A DNA stretch of 64,000 nt from Hyphomicrobiaceae bacterium (GTDB lineage Bacteria; Pseudomonadota; Alphaproteobacteria; Rhizobiales; Aestuariivirgaceae), in the NCBI GenBank assembly GCA_900298995.1, contig OMIC01000002.1:108274-172273 (forward strand). Direction: 5' to 3'. Below, piece by piece: positions 26,855 to 36,500 of this stretch. Numbering within the stretch: the first letter of the stretch is position 1; each line of letters starts with the position of its first letter. Under the pieces are notes generated by a model. The model was not told the DNA's origin and did no database searches. It worked only from the letters and a program-made list of their open reading frames with translations. Position numbers and translations under genes: made by a program.

Positions 26855-28168
26855 TCAGAGATAGGTGTTGACGAGGCTTTCGATCCACTCCTGGCGGCCC
26901 GAGCGCGGTTGCGGCTCGAGGCCCTGCGCGAGAACCCGGGCAGCGATCTGATCGAGCGTCTCCCTGCCCTCGAGCATGGCGCGGTTCCGCGGTTCTTTCC
27001 ACTTGGCATAGCGCTCCGCCACGATGGCGCCGAGCTTGCCGTCCTCGATGATCTTCGCGGCGCTCAGGAGCCCCCGCGCGCAGGCGTCCATCGAGCCGAC
27101 ATGGGCATGGAGAATGTCATCGGGATCGATCGACTGACGCCTGATCTTGGCATCGAAATTGAGCCCGCCGGTGGTGAAGCCGCCGGCCTTGAGGATTTCC
27201 AGGAAGGCAAGCGTCATTTCCGGCACATTCATGGCGAACTGGTCAGTGTCCCAGCCGCTCTGATAATCCCCGCGGTTGATGTCGATGCCGCCGAAGACGC
27301 CAAGGGCCGCGGCGAGCGCAATCTCATGCTCGAAGCTGTGCCCCGCCAGGATGGCGTGGTTCTGCTCGATATTGAGCTTGACGTCATCCTTCAGTCCGAG
27401 AGCCGAAATGGTGGCATAGACCGTGGCCACGTCATAGTCATACTGGTGCTTGGTGGGTTCCTGCGGCTTGGGCTCGATGAGGATGGGGCCCTTGAAGCCG
27501 ATCTTGTGCTTGTATTCGACGGCAAGCGAGAGAAAGCGTTTGGCCTGCTCCAGCTCCTGGCCGATATTGGTGTTGAGCAGCGTCTCGTAACCCTCGCGGC
27601 CGCCCCACATGACGTAATTGGCGCCGCCCAGATCCTTGGTGATGTCCATGCAATGCTTCACCTGCGCGGCGCAATATGCGAACACGTCGGGATCGGGATT
27701 GGTGGCCGCACCCGCCATGAACCGACGGTTGGAGAACATGTTGGCCGTGCCCCACAGGAGCTTCTTGTTCTTGGCCGCCATCTTCTTCTCGAAGATACGG
27801 GCGATCTCGGTCACATTGGCGTTGAATTCCTTCAGTGACTTGCCCTCGGGCGCAATGTCGAGGTCATGGAAGCAGAAGAAGTCGATGTCGAGAAGCTCGA
27901 GCGTTTCGAACATCAGATCGGCCTTGATCCGCGCTGCCGCCATTTCATCGGCCATGTGGTGCCACGGGCGCTGCAGAGTGTCGCCACCAAAGGGATCGGT
28001 GCCGGGCCAGCACAGCGTGTGCCAATAGGCGACCGCGAAGCGCAACTGCTCACGCATCGGCTTGCCAAGCACGATCTGATCGGGGTTGTACCACCGGAAT
28101 GCAAGGTCCTCGGTGCTGGCAGGGCCCTTGTAGCGGATCGGCTCGCGACGGGAATAGAAAGACGGCAT
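26855..28168 (-). CDS. xylA: Xylose isomerase
   Basis: A 437-residue enzyme converting D-xylose to D-xylulose. Typical blocks are [32 protein letters not shown] (active-site His), [31 protein letters not shown] (metal ligands), [19 protein letters not shown] and [19 protein letters not shown]. Length agrees with class II xylose isomerases. It overlaps the xylB stop by one base (TGATG), so the two are translationally coupled, with xylB upstream. Confidence 0.95.
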   Translation of the reverse strand: MPSFYSRREPIRYKGPASTEDLAFRWYNPDQIVLGKPMREQLRFAVAYWHTLCWPGTDPFGGDTLQRPWHHMADEMAAARIKADLMFETLELLDIDFFCFHDLDIAPEGKSLKEFNANVTEIARIFEKKMAAKNKKLLWGTANMFSNRRFMAGAATNPDPDVFAYCAAQVKHCMDITKDLGGANYVMWGGREGYETLLNTNIGQELEQAKRFLSLAVEYKHKIGFKGPILIEPKPQEPTKHQYDYDVATVYATISALGLKDDVKLNIEQNHAILAGHSFEHEIALAAALGVFGGIDINRGDYQSGWDTDQFAMNVPEMTLAFLEILKAGGFTTGGLNFDAKIRRQSIDPDDILHAHVGSMDACARGLLSAAKIIEDGKLGAIVAERYAKWKEPRNRAMLEGRETLDQIAARVLAQGLEPQPRSGRQEWIESLVNTYL

Positions 28169-29625
28169 CAGCGATAGATCTCCTTGATCGCGGGATAGAT
28201 TTTGGCGTAGCGGCGGTAATGCTCCTCATAGGCCTCGCGGGCCCGCGCTTCCGGCTTGATGGTGCGCGCGGTTCTGGGCGCGGTCAGCACCTTGCGGAAA
28301 TCGGCCCCTGTTGCCGCGATGAGGCCCAGCCGTGCCGCGCCGAAGGCGCCACCGACATCGCCCGCCGCCGGCAGGTCCACCGGCACGCCGAGCACCGTGG
28401 CTATGATCTTGAGCCACAGTTCGGACTTGGAGCCGCCGCCCACCGCCGTCACACGCTTCACCTCGGTGCCGGCATCCTTCAGGGCCTCGAGCGAGTCGCG
28501 GAACGCAAAGGCCACGGCGTCGAGCGCGGCATGCGTCAGTGTCTTGTGGTCGCTCTCATGGCCCAGCCCCATGATGAGACCGCGTACCTGCGCATCGCCA
28601 ACCGGGGTGCGCTCACCCGAAAGATAGGGCAGGAACAGGGCGGGCGACGGTCCGCTCAGCGTCTTGCCCAGCGCAGCCGTGAGCTTGGGCGCGGGTGAAC
28701 CGAGGACGCCGGCCAGCCATTCGAGGCTCGCCGCCGCCGAGAGGATCACACCCATCTGATGCCAGGTGCCGGGCACCGCATGGCAGAAGGCGTGCACCAT
28801 GCGCCCGGCATTGGGTCGGAACGTGTCGTTGGACACGAACATCACGCCCGAGGTGCCGATCGAGACCAGCGCCGCATTGTCGGTCACCGCACCGATACCG
28901 CAGGCCGCGGACGCATTGTCGCCGCCGCCGCCCGCCACCACGGGACGCTTCGGCATGCCCCACGTCTTGGCAACCTGCGCGGAGAGGCGGCCGGTGGCTT
29001 CTATCCCCTCATAGAGTTTCGGCATCTGGTCGATGGACATGTCGGTGGCGGCAAGCAGCAGCGGCGACCACTGACGCCTGGCGATGTCGAGCCAGAATGT
29101 ACCGGAGGAGTCGGACATGTCGGAGGCATAATCACCCGTCATGCGGAAGCGGATGTAGTCCTTGGGCAGCAGCACCTTGGCGACCTTGGCAAAGGTCCTG
29201 GGCTCGTGCTTCTTCACCCACACCAGCTTGGGCGCCGTATAGCCCGCCAGCGGAATGTTGCCAGCCAGCGGCACAGCCCTGGGCTCGCGGTTCATGATGT
29301 CGTCGCATTCGCGGAACGAGCGCGCGTCGTTCCACAGGATGCAGGGACGCAGCACCTTGCCATCCTTGTCCAGGAGTGTCGCGCCATGCTGCTGGCCGGA
29401 CAGGCCGATGCCTTCGACGGCGGCCACCGCCTTGGGCTTCATCCTTCCGAGGGCCTTGACCACCGTGTTGCAGGCCTTCCACCAGTCTTCCGGATTCTGC
29501 TCCGACCAGCCGGAATGGGGGCGCGAGACCTTCAGGGGCGCACTCGCCGTGGCGAGGATCTTCTGGTTGGCGTCGATCAGCACGCCCTTGACCGAGGAGG
29601 TTCCGAAATCCAGACCGAGATACAT
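28168..29625 (-). CDS. xylB: Xylulokinase
   Basis: A 485-residue FGGY-family kinase phosphorylating D-xylulose to xylulose-5-phosphate, the substrate also of rpe at 20753. Signatures: [18 protein letters not shown] (phosphate-binding motif at the start), [37 protein letters not shown] and [14 protein letters not shown] near the end. The ATG at 29625 has a GGAGGGAG site; the frame extends to 29688 but without family residues. It begins the xylBA pair, 60 bases after the fusion-protein gene. Confidence 0.95.
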   Translation of the reverse strand: MYLGLDFGTSSVKGVLIDANQKILATASAPLKVSRPHSGWSEQNPEDWWKACNTVVKALGRMKPKAVAAVEGIGLSGQQHGATLLDKDGKVLRPCILWNDARSFRECDDIMNREPRAVPLAGNIPLAGYTAPKLVWVKKHEPRTFAKVAKVLLPKDYIRFRMTGDYASDMSDSSGTFWLDIARRQWSPLLLAATDMSIDQMPKLYEGIEATGRLSAQVAKTWGMPKRPVVAGGGGDNASAACGIGAVTDNAALVSIGTSGVMFVSNDTFRPNAGRMVHAFCHAVPGTWHQMGVILSAAASLEWLAGVLGSPAPKLTAALGKTLSGPSPALFLPYLSGERTPVGDAQVRGLIMGLGHESDHKTLTHAALDAVAFAFRDSLEALKDAGTEVKRVTAVGGGSKSELWLKIIATVLGVPVDLPAAGDVGGAFGAARLGLIAATGADFRKVLTAPRTARTIKPEARAREAYEEHYRRYAKIYPAIKEIYR

Positions 29626-29684
29626 GCGCTCCCTCCGGGAATTAGCCACGTTGACGGACATCAAAGCCCGGACGCGATTTCCCG

Positions 29685-31031
29685 TCAATCGACGGCTTTC
29701 ACCGAGCCCTGACGGTGGTCGCCGGAATAGACCTTGAACCGTCCGATCTTGCGCTCGGCGGCATAGCGCCGGAGCATGGAGCGGGTCGCCTCGTCGGGAA
29801 GCTTCTCCCAGGGGAGGTCCTCGAAATCGGCCAGAACCGTGCGCCCGCGCGCATGAAGGAGCGCCTCTCCGCGATAATAGATGTATTGTTCCCGGCTTTC
29901 CGGGTTTTCGAACACGGCAAAGAGAAAGCCCAGCGTGGCGTCCATGCCCTCGCGCCGCAGCAGATCATCGAGCTGCGAGGCGCTGCCGTTGGGACCGGTG
30001 CGGCCCACTTCCGGCAGCACGAGCCCGCCGGGCCGGGCCGGATCGGGCAGAAGCACGAGGCGGCTGTCGCTTTCGAGGATGGCCCCCACCACGGTGCGGC
30101 TTGCCGAAGACGCCGCGTTCACGGCCGCCTGTTCCAGTCCCAGCGTGATGTAATGGCCACGCGCATAGCCCAGCGGATTGGCATCCGAATAGGAAAAGGC
30201 CTCGACATGGCCCATCAGGATGATGTGATCGCCCGCATCGATGACCTGATGGCGCGCGCAGTCGAACCAGGCGGCCGAGCCCTCGATCAGCGGATTGCCG
30301 AAGGGCCCGGATCGCCAGCGCGCTACCTCGAACTTGTCCGGCCGCTTGGAGGCGAACAGCACGGAGGTATCCTTCTGGGCTTCCGACAGGATATTGACGG
30401 CAAAGCCCTGCGCCCGCGCGAAGACATCGACGCTCGCCGCGGTCTTGCCGATGCAGATCAGCAGCAGCGGCGGCTCGAGCGAGACGGACGTGAAGCTGTT
30501 GGCGGTGAAACCACGCGGCTGGCCGTCCGTTCCGGCGGTGGTGACGATCGTCACGCCGGTCATGAAGCTTCCGAAGGCGGTGCGGAGTTCGCGGTTGTCG
30601 AAGCGGCTCAGGCGTCCGCCGAGGAAGGCGGCCAGCGCCGCGTCATCGCCATGCGCGATGGCCCGTGAAGGACAGCGGAGAGTGAGAGCCACCCCATCCG
30701 GCATCACAGCCTCGATCAGCGCAACGCGGCGTACCCGGTGCGGATGCAATTCCGCCAGAGCCAGCGCGATGCGCGCACCCTCGCCATGCGCAACCAGATT
30801 GACGGCGGAGAGGTCGAGGTCGTCCAGCAGACGCCGCATCTGCCCCACGGCGTCCGCCTCCGTCACATCGGGCGCCACCACACGGTGGCTGACCGCGAAG
30901 GCCTCGAGCTGCGGCGTCCAGAATGACGCCTGTCCGCCCGCGCCGTGGATGAAGAGAATTGCCTCGCCCGCTCCCGCCTCGATGAAGCGGGTGCCGCCGG
31001 ACATGCGATGCGGGTGAACGGATGGCGGCAC
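29685..31031 (-). CDS. Fusion: inactive alpha/beta-hydrolase, flavin reductase and NUDIX-like domains
   Basis: A 448-residue protein (GTG 31031; ATG 31004 is the alternative start). Residues about 12-120 are the first half of an alpha/beta-hydrolase (FIHGAGGQASFW), but the nucleophile elbow reads AHGEG (81-85), with Gly in place of catalytic Ser. The region where the acid and His residues would lie is missing. Residues about 148-300 are a flavin-reductase-like FMN-binding domain (FGSFMTGVTIVTT, GFTANSFTSVSLEPPLLLICI, AWFDCARHQVIDAGDHIILMGHVEAF). About 315-430 resembles the NUDIX-like tail of such reductases. It lies inside the sugar operon between the ATPase and xylB. It may serve a monooxygenase; the hydrolase part probably binds but does not cut. 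Confidence 0.75.
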   Translation of the reverse strand: MPPSVHPHRMSGGTRFIEAGAGEAILFIHGAGGQASFWTPQLEAFAVSHRVVAPDVTEADAVGQMRRLLDDLDLSAVNLVAHGEGARIALALAELHPHRVRRVALIEAVMPDGVALTLRCPSRAIAHGDDAALAAFLGGRLSRFDNRELRTAFGSFMTGVTIVTTAGTDGQPRGFTANSFTSVSLEPPLLLICIGKTAASVDVFARAQGFAVNILSEAQKDTSVLFASKRPDKFEVARWRSGPFGNPLIEGSAAWFDCARHQVIDAGDHIILMGHVEAFSYSDANPLGYARGHYITLGLEQAAVNAASSASRTVVGAILESDSRLVLLPDPARPGGLVLPEVGRTGPNGSASQLDDLLRREGMDATLGFLFAVFENPESREQYIYYRGEALLHARGRTVLADFEDLPWEKLPDEATRSMLRRYAAERKIGRFKVYSGDHRQGSVKAVD

Positions 31032-31046
31032 GGTGTCGCGCGGTCC

Positions 31047-32687
31047 TCAGGCCCCGGCCTTCCCTGCGGCGCGGCGCGCCAGCAGGTTGGTCAGCCAGTC
31101 CGGATCCATCTGCGGCACGGACGAGAGCAGAAGCTCCGTATAGGCCGGATGCGGCGGGTTCAGCACCTGGGACTTCGGCCCCTGCTGCACCACCTTGCCC
31201 TGATGCATGACCACGATCTCGTCGGCAATCGCACGCACCGTGGCAATGTCATGAGTGATGAAGAGATAGGAGACGTTGGTATCCTTCTGCAGCCGCATGA
31301 GCAGGGTGAGGATTTCTTCCTGTACGATCTGGTCGAGCGCGGAGGTGACCTCATCGCAGATGATGATGTCGGGCTCGGCGGCAAGCGCGCGGGCGATCGA
31401 GATGCGCTGCTTCTGGCCGCCCGAAAGCTCGGTTGGCAGCCGGTCGATGTAGCTCTCGTCCATCTCGATCGAATCGAGAAGTTCAGCCACCCGCCGGTCA
31501 CGCGCGGCACCCTGGACACCCTGATAGAATTCGAGCGGCCTGCCGATGATGTCGCGGATCGTCTGGCGGGGATTGAGCGAGGTATCCGCCGACTGGTAGA
31601 TCATCTGGATGCGGCGCAGCGTGTCCTTGTCGCGCTCGTTGAGCGCCCGCGACAACGGCTTGCCGTTGAACAGGATCTCGCCCCGGGACGGCGGCAGAAT
31701 CCCGGTGATGACCCGCGCCAGCGTGGATTTGCCAGAGCCCGACTCGCCCACCACGGCAACCGTGCGACCGCGCGGCAGGCCAACGGTGACATTGTCGAGA
31801 ACCTTCACCACGCCGGAATAGCTGGCATCGACGTTGCGCACGCTGAGCACGATGTCATCGCTCACCGATTCAGGCTTGGCGAGCTTGCGCACCGCCCAGA
31901 GGGTCTTGGTGTAATCCTCCCTGGGCTCGCTCAGCATGACGCGGGTCGGCGCTTCCTCGACCTCGCGGCCATGGCGCAGCACCATGATGCGGTCGGCCAT
32001 CTGCGCCACGACGGCAAGGTCATGGGTGATGTAGATGGCTGCCGTATGGAACTGCTCGACGATGTCGCGCATGGCGGCCAGAACCTCGACCTGAGTGGTG
32101 ACGTCGAGGGCTGTCGTGGGTTCGTCGAAGATGATGAGGTCGGGACGGCAGGACATCGCCATCGCCGTCATGGCGCGCTGCAACTGCCCGCCCGACACCT
32201 GGTGCGGATAGCGCTCGCCGATATGCGCCGGTTCGGGAAGCTGCAGGCGACGATAGAGGTCGACGGCATCCGCAACCGCCTTGCCGCGATCCATGACGCC
32301 GCGACGCACGGCGGTTTCCACCGTCTGGTCGATGATCTTGTGCGCCGGGTTGAAGGCGGCCGCCGCACTCTGGGCCACATAGGCGATGCGCGAGCCCCAC
32401 AGCGTGCGCTTGTCCTCCTCGCCCGCGGCGCGCAGGTCGATGCCGTCGAACAGGATGCTGCCATCGATGATCCGGCAGCCCGGGCGCGCAAAGCCCATGG
32501 CCGCCAGGCCAATCGTCGATTTGCCCGCACCCGACTCGCCGATGAGGCCCAGCACCTCACCCCGCTTCAGGCTGAGGTCCACGCCCTTGACAATGGGGTG
32601 CCAGACGCCATCCGAGTTGCCCTCGATCCTTAGGCCGCGGATTTCAAGAAGGGTCTCGCCCCGGACGCGCTGCTTTTCAGACTTCAT
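31047..32687 (-). CDS. ABC transporter ATPase, double-domain (Dpp/Opp type)
   Basis: A 546-residue protein with two complete ABC domains, equal to fused DppD/DppF. Domain 1 has GESGAGKST, VSGGQLQR and IIFDEPTTALD; domain 2 has GESGSGKST, LSGGQKQR and IICDEVTSALD, where Glu of the second Walker B is followed by V-T. C-terminal PxHPAYTELLLSSVP is the oligopeptide-transporter tail. It overlaps the upstream permease by 11 bases. It powers the two permeases and, by context, sugar or oligosaccharide import rather than peptides. Confidence 0.92.
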   Translation of the reverse strand: MKSEKQRVRGETLLEIRGLRIEGNSDGVWHPIVKGVDLSLKRGEVLGLIGESGAGKSTIGLAAMGFARPGCRIIDGSILFDGIDLRAAGEEDKRTLWGSRIAYVAQSAAAAFNPAHKIIDQTVETAVRRGVMDRGKAVADAVDLYRRLQLPEPAHIGERYPHQVSGGQLQRAMTAMAMSCRPDLIIFDEPTTALDVTTQVEVLAAMRDIVEQFHTAAIYITHDLAVVAQMADRIMVLRHGREVEEAPTRVMLSEPREDYTKTLWAVRKLAKPESVSDDIVLSVRNVDASYSGVVKVLDNVTVGLPRGRTVAVVGESGSGKSTLARVITGILPPSRGEILFNGKPLSRALNERDKDTLRRIQMIYQSADTSLNPRQTIRDIIGRPLEFYQGVQGAARDRRVAELLDSIEMDESYIDRLPTELSGGQKQRISIARALAAEPDIIICDEVTSALDQIVQEEILTLLMRLQKDTNVSYLFITHDIATVRAIADEIVVMHQGKVVQQGPKSQVLNPPHPAYTELLLSSVPQMDPDWLTNLLARRAAGKAGA

Positions 32688-33579
32688 CGCGCAGTCCGCT
32701 GGTCTTGTGGAGGAACCAGTCCACCACGAAGTTGATCGCCACTGTCAGGATCGCGATGGCGAGGGCCGGATAGAAGGGCGCGGGAATCCACGGGAAGGTC
32801 CGCACCGGGAAGGTGATCAGTGTCTTGCTCTCGGCCACCATGGAGCCCCAGTCGGCGGTCGGCGGCTGGATGCCGACGCCGAGAAAGGAGAGCGATGCGA
32901 TGGTGAGGAAGACGAAGCAGAAACGAAGGCCGAACTCGGTGATGAGGGGCGGCAGGATGTTGGGCAGTACTTCCTTGAAGATGATCCAGCCCATGCCCTC
33001 GCCACGGAGCTTGGCGGCCTCGACGTAATCCATCACCACGACATCGAGCGCGGTGGCGCGCGCCAGGCGGAATACGCGGGTCGAGTCCAGCAGCGCCAGG
33101 ATGAGGATGAGGTTCACGATGCTCTTGCCGAAGACCGCGAGCAGCATCAGCGCGAAGATCAGCACGGGAATGGCGAGGAAAGCATCGACCACGCGCGAGA
33201 TGCCCTGATCGAGCCAGCCGCGCTTCAGCGCGGTGAGAACGCCCAGCGTGCCGCCCACCGCGAATGAAAGCAGCGTCGTGAGGAAGGCGATGCCGATGGT
33301 GTTGCGCGCGCCATAGATGAGGCGCGAGAACAGGTCGCGGCCGATCTGGTCGGTGCCGAACCAGAACTCGGGGCCCGGCGGCTGATAGGCCTTGCCGACG
33401 ATTTCCGCCTCGCCATAGGGCGCGATCCAGGGCGCGAAGACTGCCGCGATCACATAGAGGAGAATGACGATCATGCCGAACCATGCGCTGAACGGCGCCG
33501 ACGAGAGCGTTCGCCGGGTGCTCTCCCAGAGGCTCCGGCGCGCGCGCACCTGTCGCAATTGTGGGGATTGAGCGGTCAT
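32677..33579 (-). CDS. ABC transporter permease, DppC/OppC type
   Basis: A 300-residue permease with about six membrane segments. FGTDQIGRDLFSRLIYGARNTI at the first periplasmic loop and the EAA loop DYVEAAKLRGEGMGWIIFKEVLPNI are the DppC signature. LTIASLSFLGVGIQPPTADWGSMVAES is the typical C-terminal block. It overlaps the partner permease by four bases (ATGA). Confidence 0.92.
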   Translation of the reverse strand: MTAQSPQLRQVRARRSLWESTRRTLSSAPFSAWFGMIVILLYVIAAVFAPWIAPYGEAEIVGKAYQPPGPEFWFGTDQIGRDLFSRLIYGARNTIGIAFLTTLLSFAVGGTLGVLTALKRGWLDQGISRVVDAFLAIPVLIFALMLLAVFGKSIVNLILILALLDSTRVFRLARATALDVVVMDYVEAAKLRGEGMGWIIFKEVLPNILPPLITEFGLRFCFVFLTIASLSFLGVGIQPPTADWGSMVAESKTLITFPVRTFPWIPAPFYPALAIAILTVAINFVVDWFLHKTSGLRDEV

Positions 33580-34547
33580 TTGGGGTGCAGCAGCCTGGGA
33601 TTGGTGACGATCGAGATGATGTCAGCCAGGAGATTGAGGAAGATGTAGGTGGCCGCGAAGATCAGCGCGCAGGCCTGGACCACGGGCATGTCACGGCTCG
33701 AGACCGAGTCGACCATCAATTGCCCGATGCCCGGATAGACATAGACGACCTCCACCACGACCACGCCCACCACCAGATAGGCGAGGTTGAAGGCGATGAC
33801 GGTGGCGATTGGCGCCCAGGCGTTGGGCAACGCATGCTTGATGATCGCCTCGCGGCGCGGCACGCCCTTGAGCTGGGCCATTTCCATGTAGGGGCTGGCC
33901 AGCAGGTTGATGAGCGCCGCCCTGGTCATCCGCATCATGTGTGCCACGATGACCAGCATCAGGGTGATGGCAGGCAGCGCCGCGCGGTAGATGTGTTCGA
34001 TGAAATCCGTCGTGTCGGACACGGTGGAGAGCGAATAGAACCACTTGTTCCGGATCGCGAAGAAGAACATCAGCAGATAGGCGATGAAGAACTCCGGCGT
34101 GGCGATGGTTGTGAGCGTCACCGAATTGACGATCCGGTCATACCAGCTGTTGCGGTAGAGCGCCGCCAGGATACCGAGGATGAGCGACAGCGGCACCGCG
34201 ACGATGGCCGTCATGATGGCGAGGAAGAAGGTGTTGTAGAGCCGGGGCGCGATCAGGTCGGTGACGCTGCGCTTGATCGAGCCGCCGAGGCCGGCATAGG
34301 AGTACCCGAAGTCGCCGCGGAAGATGTTGCCGATCCATTCGACGTAACGCACCGTCGCTGGCCGGTCGAGGCCGATCTCACGGTTGAAGGCGGCGACCGT
34401 CTCGGGCGTGGCCCCCTGGCCGAGGATGGCTTCGGCGAAGCCGCCGGGCAGCATCTCGAGCGACGCAAAGATCACCACCGACACCACGAACAGCGTCAGC
34501 ACGCCAAGACCCAAGCGCTGCAGGACGGTTCTCAGAACCGGATGCAT
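33576..34547 (-). CDS. ABC transporter permease, DppB/OppB type
   Basis: A 323-residue permease beginning MHPVLRTVLQRLGLGVLTLFVVSVVIF, as in DppB. PSEAARYEVG-like loops are replaced by RAALINLLASPYMEMAQLKGVPRREAIIKHALPNAWAPI, the EAA cytoplasmic loop contacting the ATPase. About six membrane segments. It begins the permease pair, 136 bases after the binding-protein gene at 34684-36288, with a strong hairpin in that gap. Confidence 0.92.
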   Translation of the reverse strand: MHPVLRTVLQRLGLGVLTLFVVSVVIFASLEMLPGGFAEAILGQGATPETVAAFNREIGLDRPATVRYVEWIGNIFRGDFGYSYAGLGGSIKRSVTDLIAPRLYNTFFLAIMTAIVAVPLSLILGILAALYRNSWYDRIVNSVTLTTIATPEFFIAYLLMFFFAIRNKWFYSLSTVSDTTDFIEHIYRAALPAITLMLVIVAHMMRMTRAALINLLASPYMEMAQLKGVPRREAIIKHALPNAWAPIATVIAFNLAYLVVGVVVVEVVYVYPGIGQLMVDSVSSRDMPVVQACALIFAATYIFLNLLADIISIVTNPRLLHPK

Positions 34548-34616
34548 GCGTCCCCCCGTCGGCCTCTCCGCGGGCCCTTCACGTCAATAGCCGCTGACCA
34601 CATTGCCTTGCCACAG

Positions 34617-34662
34617 GAAAATGCCGGGGACCGGCGCGCTGACGCGCAACCCGGCCCCCGGC
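34617..34662 (-). terminator. Extended intercistronic hairpin after a binding-protein gene
   Basis: On the minus strand GCCGGGG (34662-34656) pairs with CCCCGGC (34629-34623). An inner GCCGG/CCGGT and a tip GCGCG/CGCGC around TCAG make it nearly continuous. ATTTTC follows. Lying between a binding-protein gene and its permeases, it fits partial termination or protection of the binding-protein message, a known way to make that protein in excess. Confidence 0.6.
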
Positions 34663-34683
34663 GCCAATTCGTAACGGCTCAGA

Positions 34684-36288
34684 TCACGAGGTGAACCACC
34701 AGCGCTCGGCGATCCGCATGCCGTCGAGCTGCCAGTTGGCCGCCACCTTGTTGTGACCCAGGTTCTTGGCATGGGCCTCGACATAGGAGTTGAACAGGAT
34801 GTTCACCAGGCCGCCGTCATCATGCAGGATCTGCTGCATCTCGGCATACATGGCAGCACGCTTGGCCTCGTCCGTCTCCGAGCGCGCGGCGACCAGCAGC
34901 TCGTTGAAGCGCGGGTTCTTCCAGAACGTGTCGTTCCAGGCAGCATCCGCCGCATAGGCCGTGGTCATCATCCAGTCGACCGTCGGGCGTCCGCTCCAGT
35001 AGGAGGCAACGAAGGGCTTCTTGAGCCAGACATTGTCCCAGTAGCCGTCATCGGGCTCGCGGATCACGTTGATGTCGATGTTGCAGGCCTTGGCGTGCTC
35101 CTTCCAGAGCAGCGCCGAGTCGACGGCGCCCGAGAAGGCGGCATCGGCGACAGACAGATCGAACGTGAGGCTGTCGAGGCCCGCCTTCTTGAGATGCTCC
35201 TTCGCCTTGTCCGGATTGTAGCTGTGTCGCGGCTGCGGATCGACCGCGAACTTCACCGTCGGCGCGATCGGGTTGTCGTTGCCGACCGTGCCATGGCCGA
35301 GGAATACCTTCTCAAGCACGTCATCCCGGTTGATGGAATACTTGATGGCGAGCCGGACGTTGACATCGTCAAAGGGCTTCTGCGTCACGTTCATCACGTA
35401 GATGTAGTGGCCATAGCCGGTGATTTCCTGGACCGTGATGTCAGGGTTGGACTTCAGCATGTCGAGGGTCTTGAGATCGCAGCGGTCCATGTAGTGGATC
35501 TCACCGGACATCAGCGCGTTGGTGCGCGCGGCCACGTCCTTGATCGAATAGAATTCGACCGCGTCGAACCAGCCTCTGTCGGCCTTGTAGTAGTTGGGGT
35601 TCTTGGAGAAGCTGGCCTTCACGCCGGGCTCGAACTTGTCGAGCTTGTAGGCGCCGGTGCGGTTGCCCGACTCCCAGTCCACCGAGCCGTCGTCCTTCTT
35701 CGGCATGATCGGCATGTGATAGTCGGAGACGGTGTAGGGGAAGTCGGCGTTGCCGCCGGTGAGTTCGAACACGACCGTGTCGCCATCGGCCTTGAGGGTG
35801 ACGATCTCCTTGAGCAGCGACTTGGCGGCCGACTTCGAGTCCTCGCCGCGGTGATGCTGGAGCGAGGCCACCACGTCATCGGCGGTCACTGCGCGGCCGT
35901 CGTGGAAGGTGACGCCCTTGCGCAGCTTGAACACCCATTTCTTGGCGCCGTCCGAGGCCTCGAAGCTCTCGGCAATGTCGCCCACCACGTTGCCGTCGGC
36001 GTCGATCTCGGTGAGGCTGTTGGAGAGCGTGCCCCACAGCGCGGTGCCGGTGAACTGGTCGGGATAGGTGCCCGGATCCATCGAGTCGGTCGTGGCGCCA
36101 TGGCCGACGCCGATCTTCAGCGTGCCGCCCTTCTTGGGCTCGTCGGCATAGGCCTTGGTGAACATGCTGTTGGCGGCGGCAAGGCTCACGCCGGAGGCCA
36201 GCGCCAGCTGGGTGAATTCGCGCCGCGTGATGCGGCCGCGCACGGCCTGCCTGAGCGCCGCGTCCAGCTTGTTCTGCGTATCGTTCAT
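34684..36288 (-). CDS. ABC transporter substrate-binding protein, family 5, Tat-exported (copy 2)
   Basis: A 534-residue periplasmic binding protein of the SBP_bac_5 (Dpp/Opp) family. The N-terminus carries a twin-arginine signal (ITRREFTQLALASGVSLAAANSM) before mature DEPKKGGTLKIGVGHG. Internal blocks FKLRKGVTFHDGRAVTADDVVASLQHH and VRLAIKYSINRDDVLEKVFLGHG are family typical. A GGGAG site precedes the ATG at 36288. It is paralogous to the gene at 36501-38096, with matching N- and C-terminal halves. Ligand unknown; xylose genes in the same run suggest a sugar or oligosaccharide. Confidence 0.9.
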   Translation of the reverse strand: MNDTQNKLDAALRQAVRGRITRREFTQLALASGVSLAAANSMFTKAYADEPKKGGTLKIGVGHGATTDSMDPGTYPDQFTGTALWGTLSNSLTEIDADGNVVGDIAESFEASDGAKKWVFKLRKGVTFHDGRAVTADDVVASLQHHRGEDSKSAAKSLLKEIVTLKADGDTVVFELTGGNADFPYTVSDYHMPIMPKKDDGSVDWESGNRTGAYKLDKFEPGVKASFSKNPNYYKADRGWFDAVEFYSIKDVAARTNALMSGEIHYMDRCDLKTLDMLKSNPDITVQEITGYGHYIYVMNVTQKPFDDVNVRLAIKYSINRDDVLEKVFLGHGTVGNDNPIAPTVKFAVDPQPRHSYNPDKAKEHLKKAGLDSLTFDLSVADAAFSGAVDSALLWKEHAKACNIDINVIREPDDGYWDNVWLKKPFVASYWSGRPTVDWMMTTAYAADAAWNDTFWKNPRFNELLVAARSETDEAKRAAMYAEMQQILHDDGGLVNILFNSYVEAHAKNLGHNKVAANWQLDGMRIAERWWFTS

Positions 36289-36436
36289 CCGTTTTCTCCC
36301 TGATGCCGGCGGTGCCGGCCCTGTTGTGTCTTTAGGCTGGCGGGACGGCAGCCGCCCCGTCCCTTCTCGGCGTGCCCCGAATAAAATTCGCGGCCCCGGC
36401 GGACACTCTCGCCAGCCAAGGCGACGTTCCCATGAG

Positions 36437-36467
36437 AAAAGGGCTCCGTCAATGCTTGACGGAGCCC
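36437..36467 (-). terminator. Rho-independent terminator between the two binding-protein genes
   Basis: GGGCTCCGTCAA (36441-36452) pairs perfectly over 12 bases with TTGACGGAGCCC (36456-36467) around a TGC loop. On the minus strand it is followed by TTTTC. It lies 34 bases downstream of the first binding-protein gene and would reduce transcription into the rest of the operon. Confidence 0.85.
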
Positions 36468-36500
36468 CCTATCACAAAATTTCCTAATGGATTGGCGCGA

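Noticed and set aside
34753..36303. Open frame of 516 codons antisense to the second binding-protein gene
   Set aside because: Low-complexity shadow of a gene with clear family motifs and a Tat signal.
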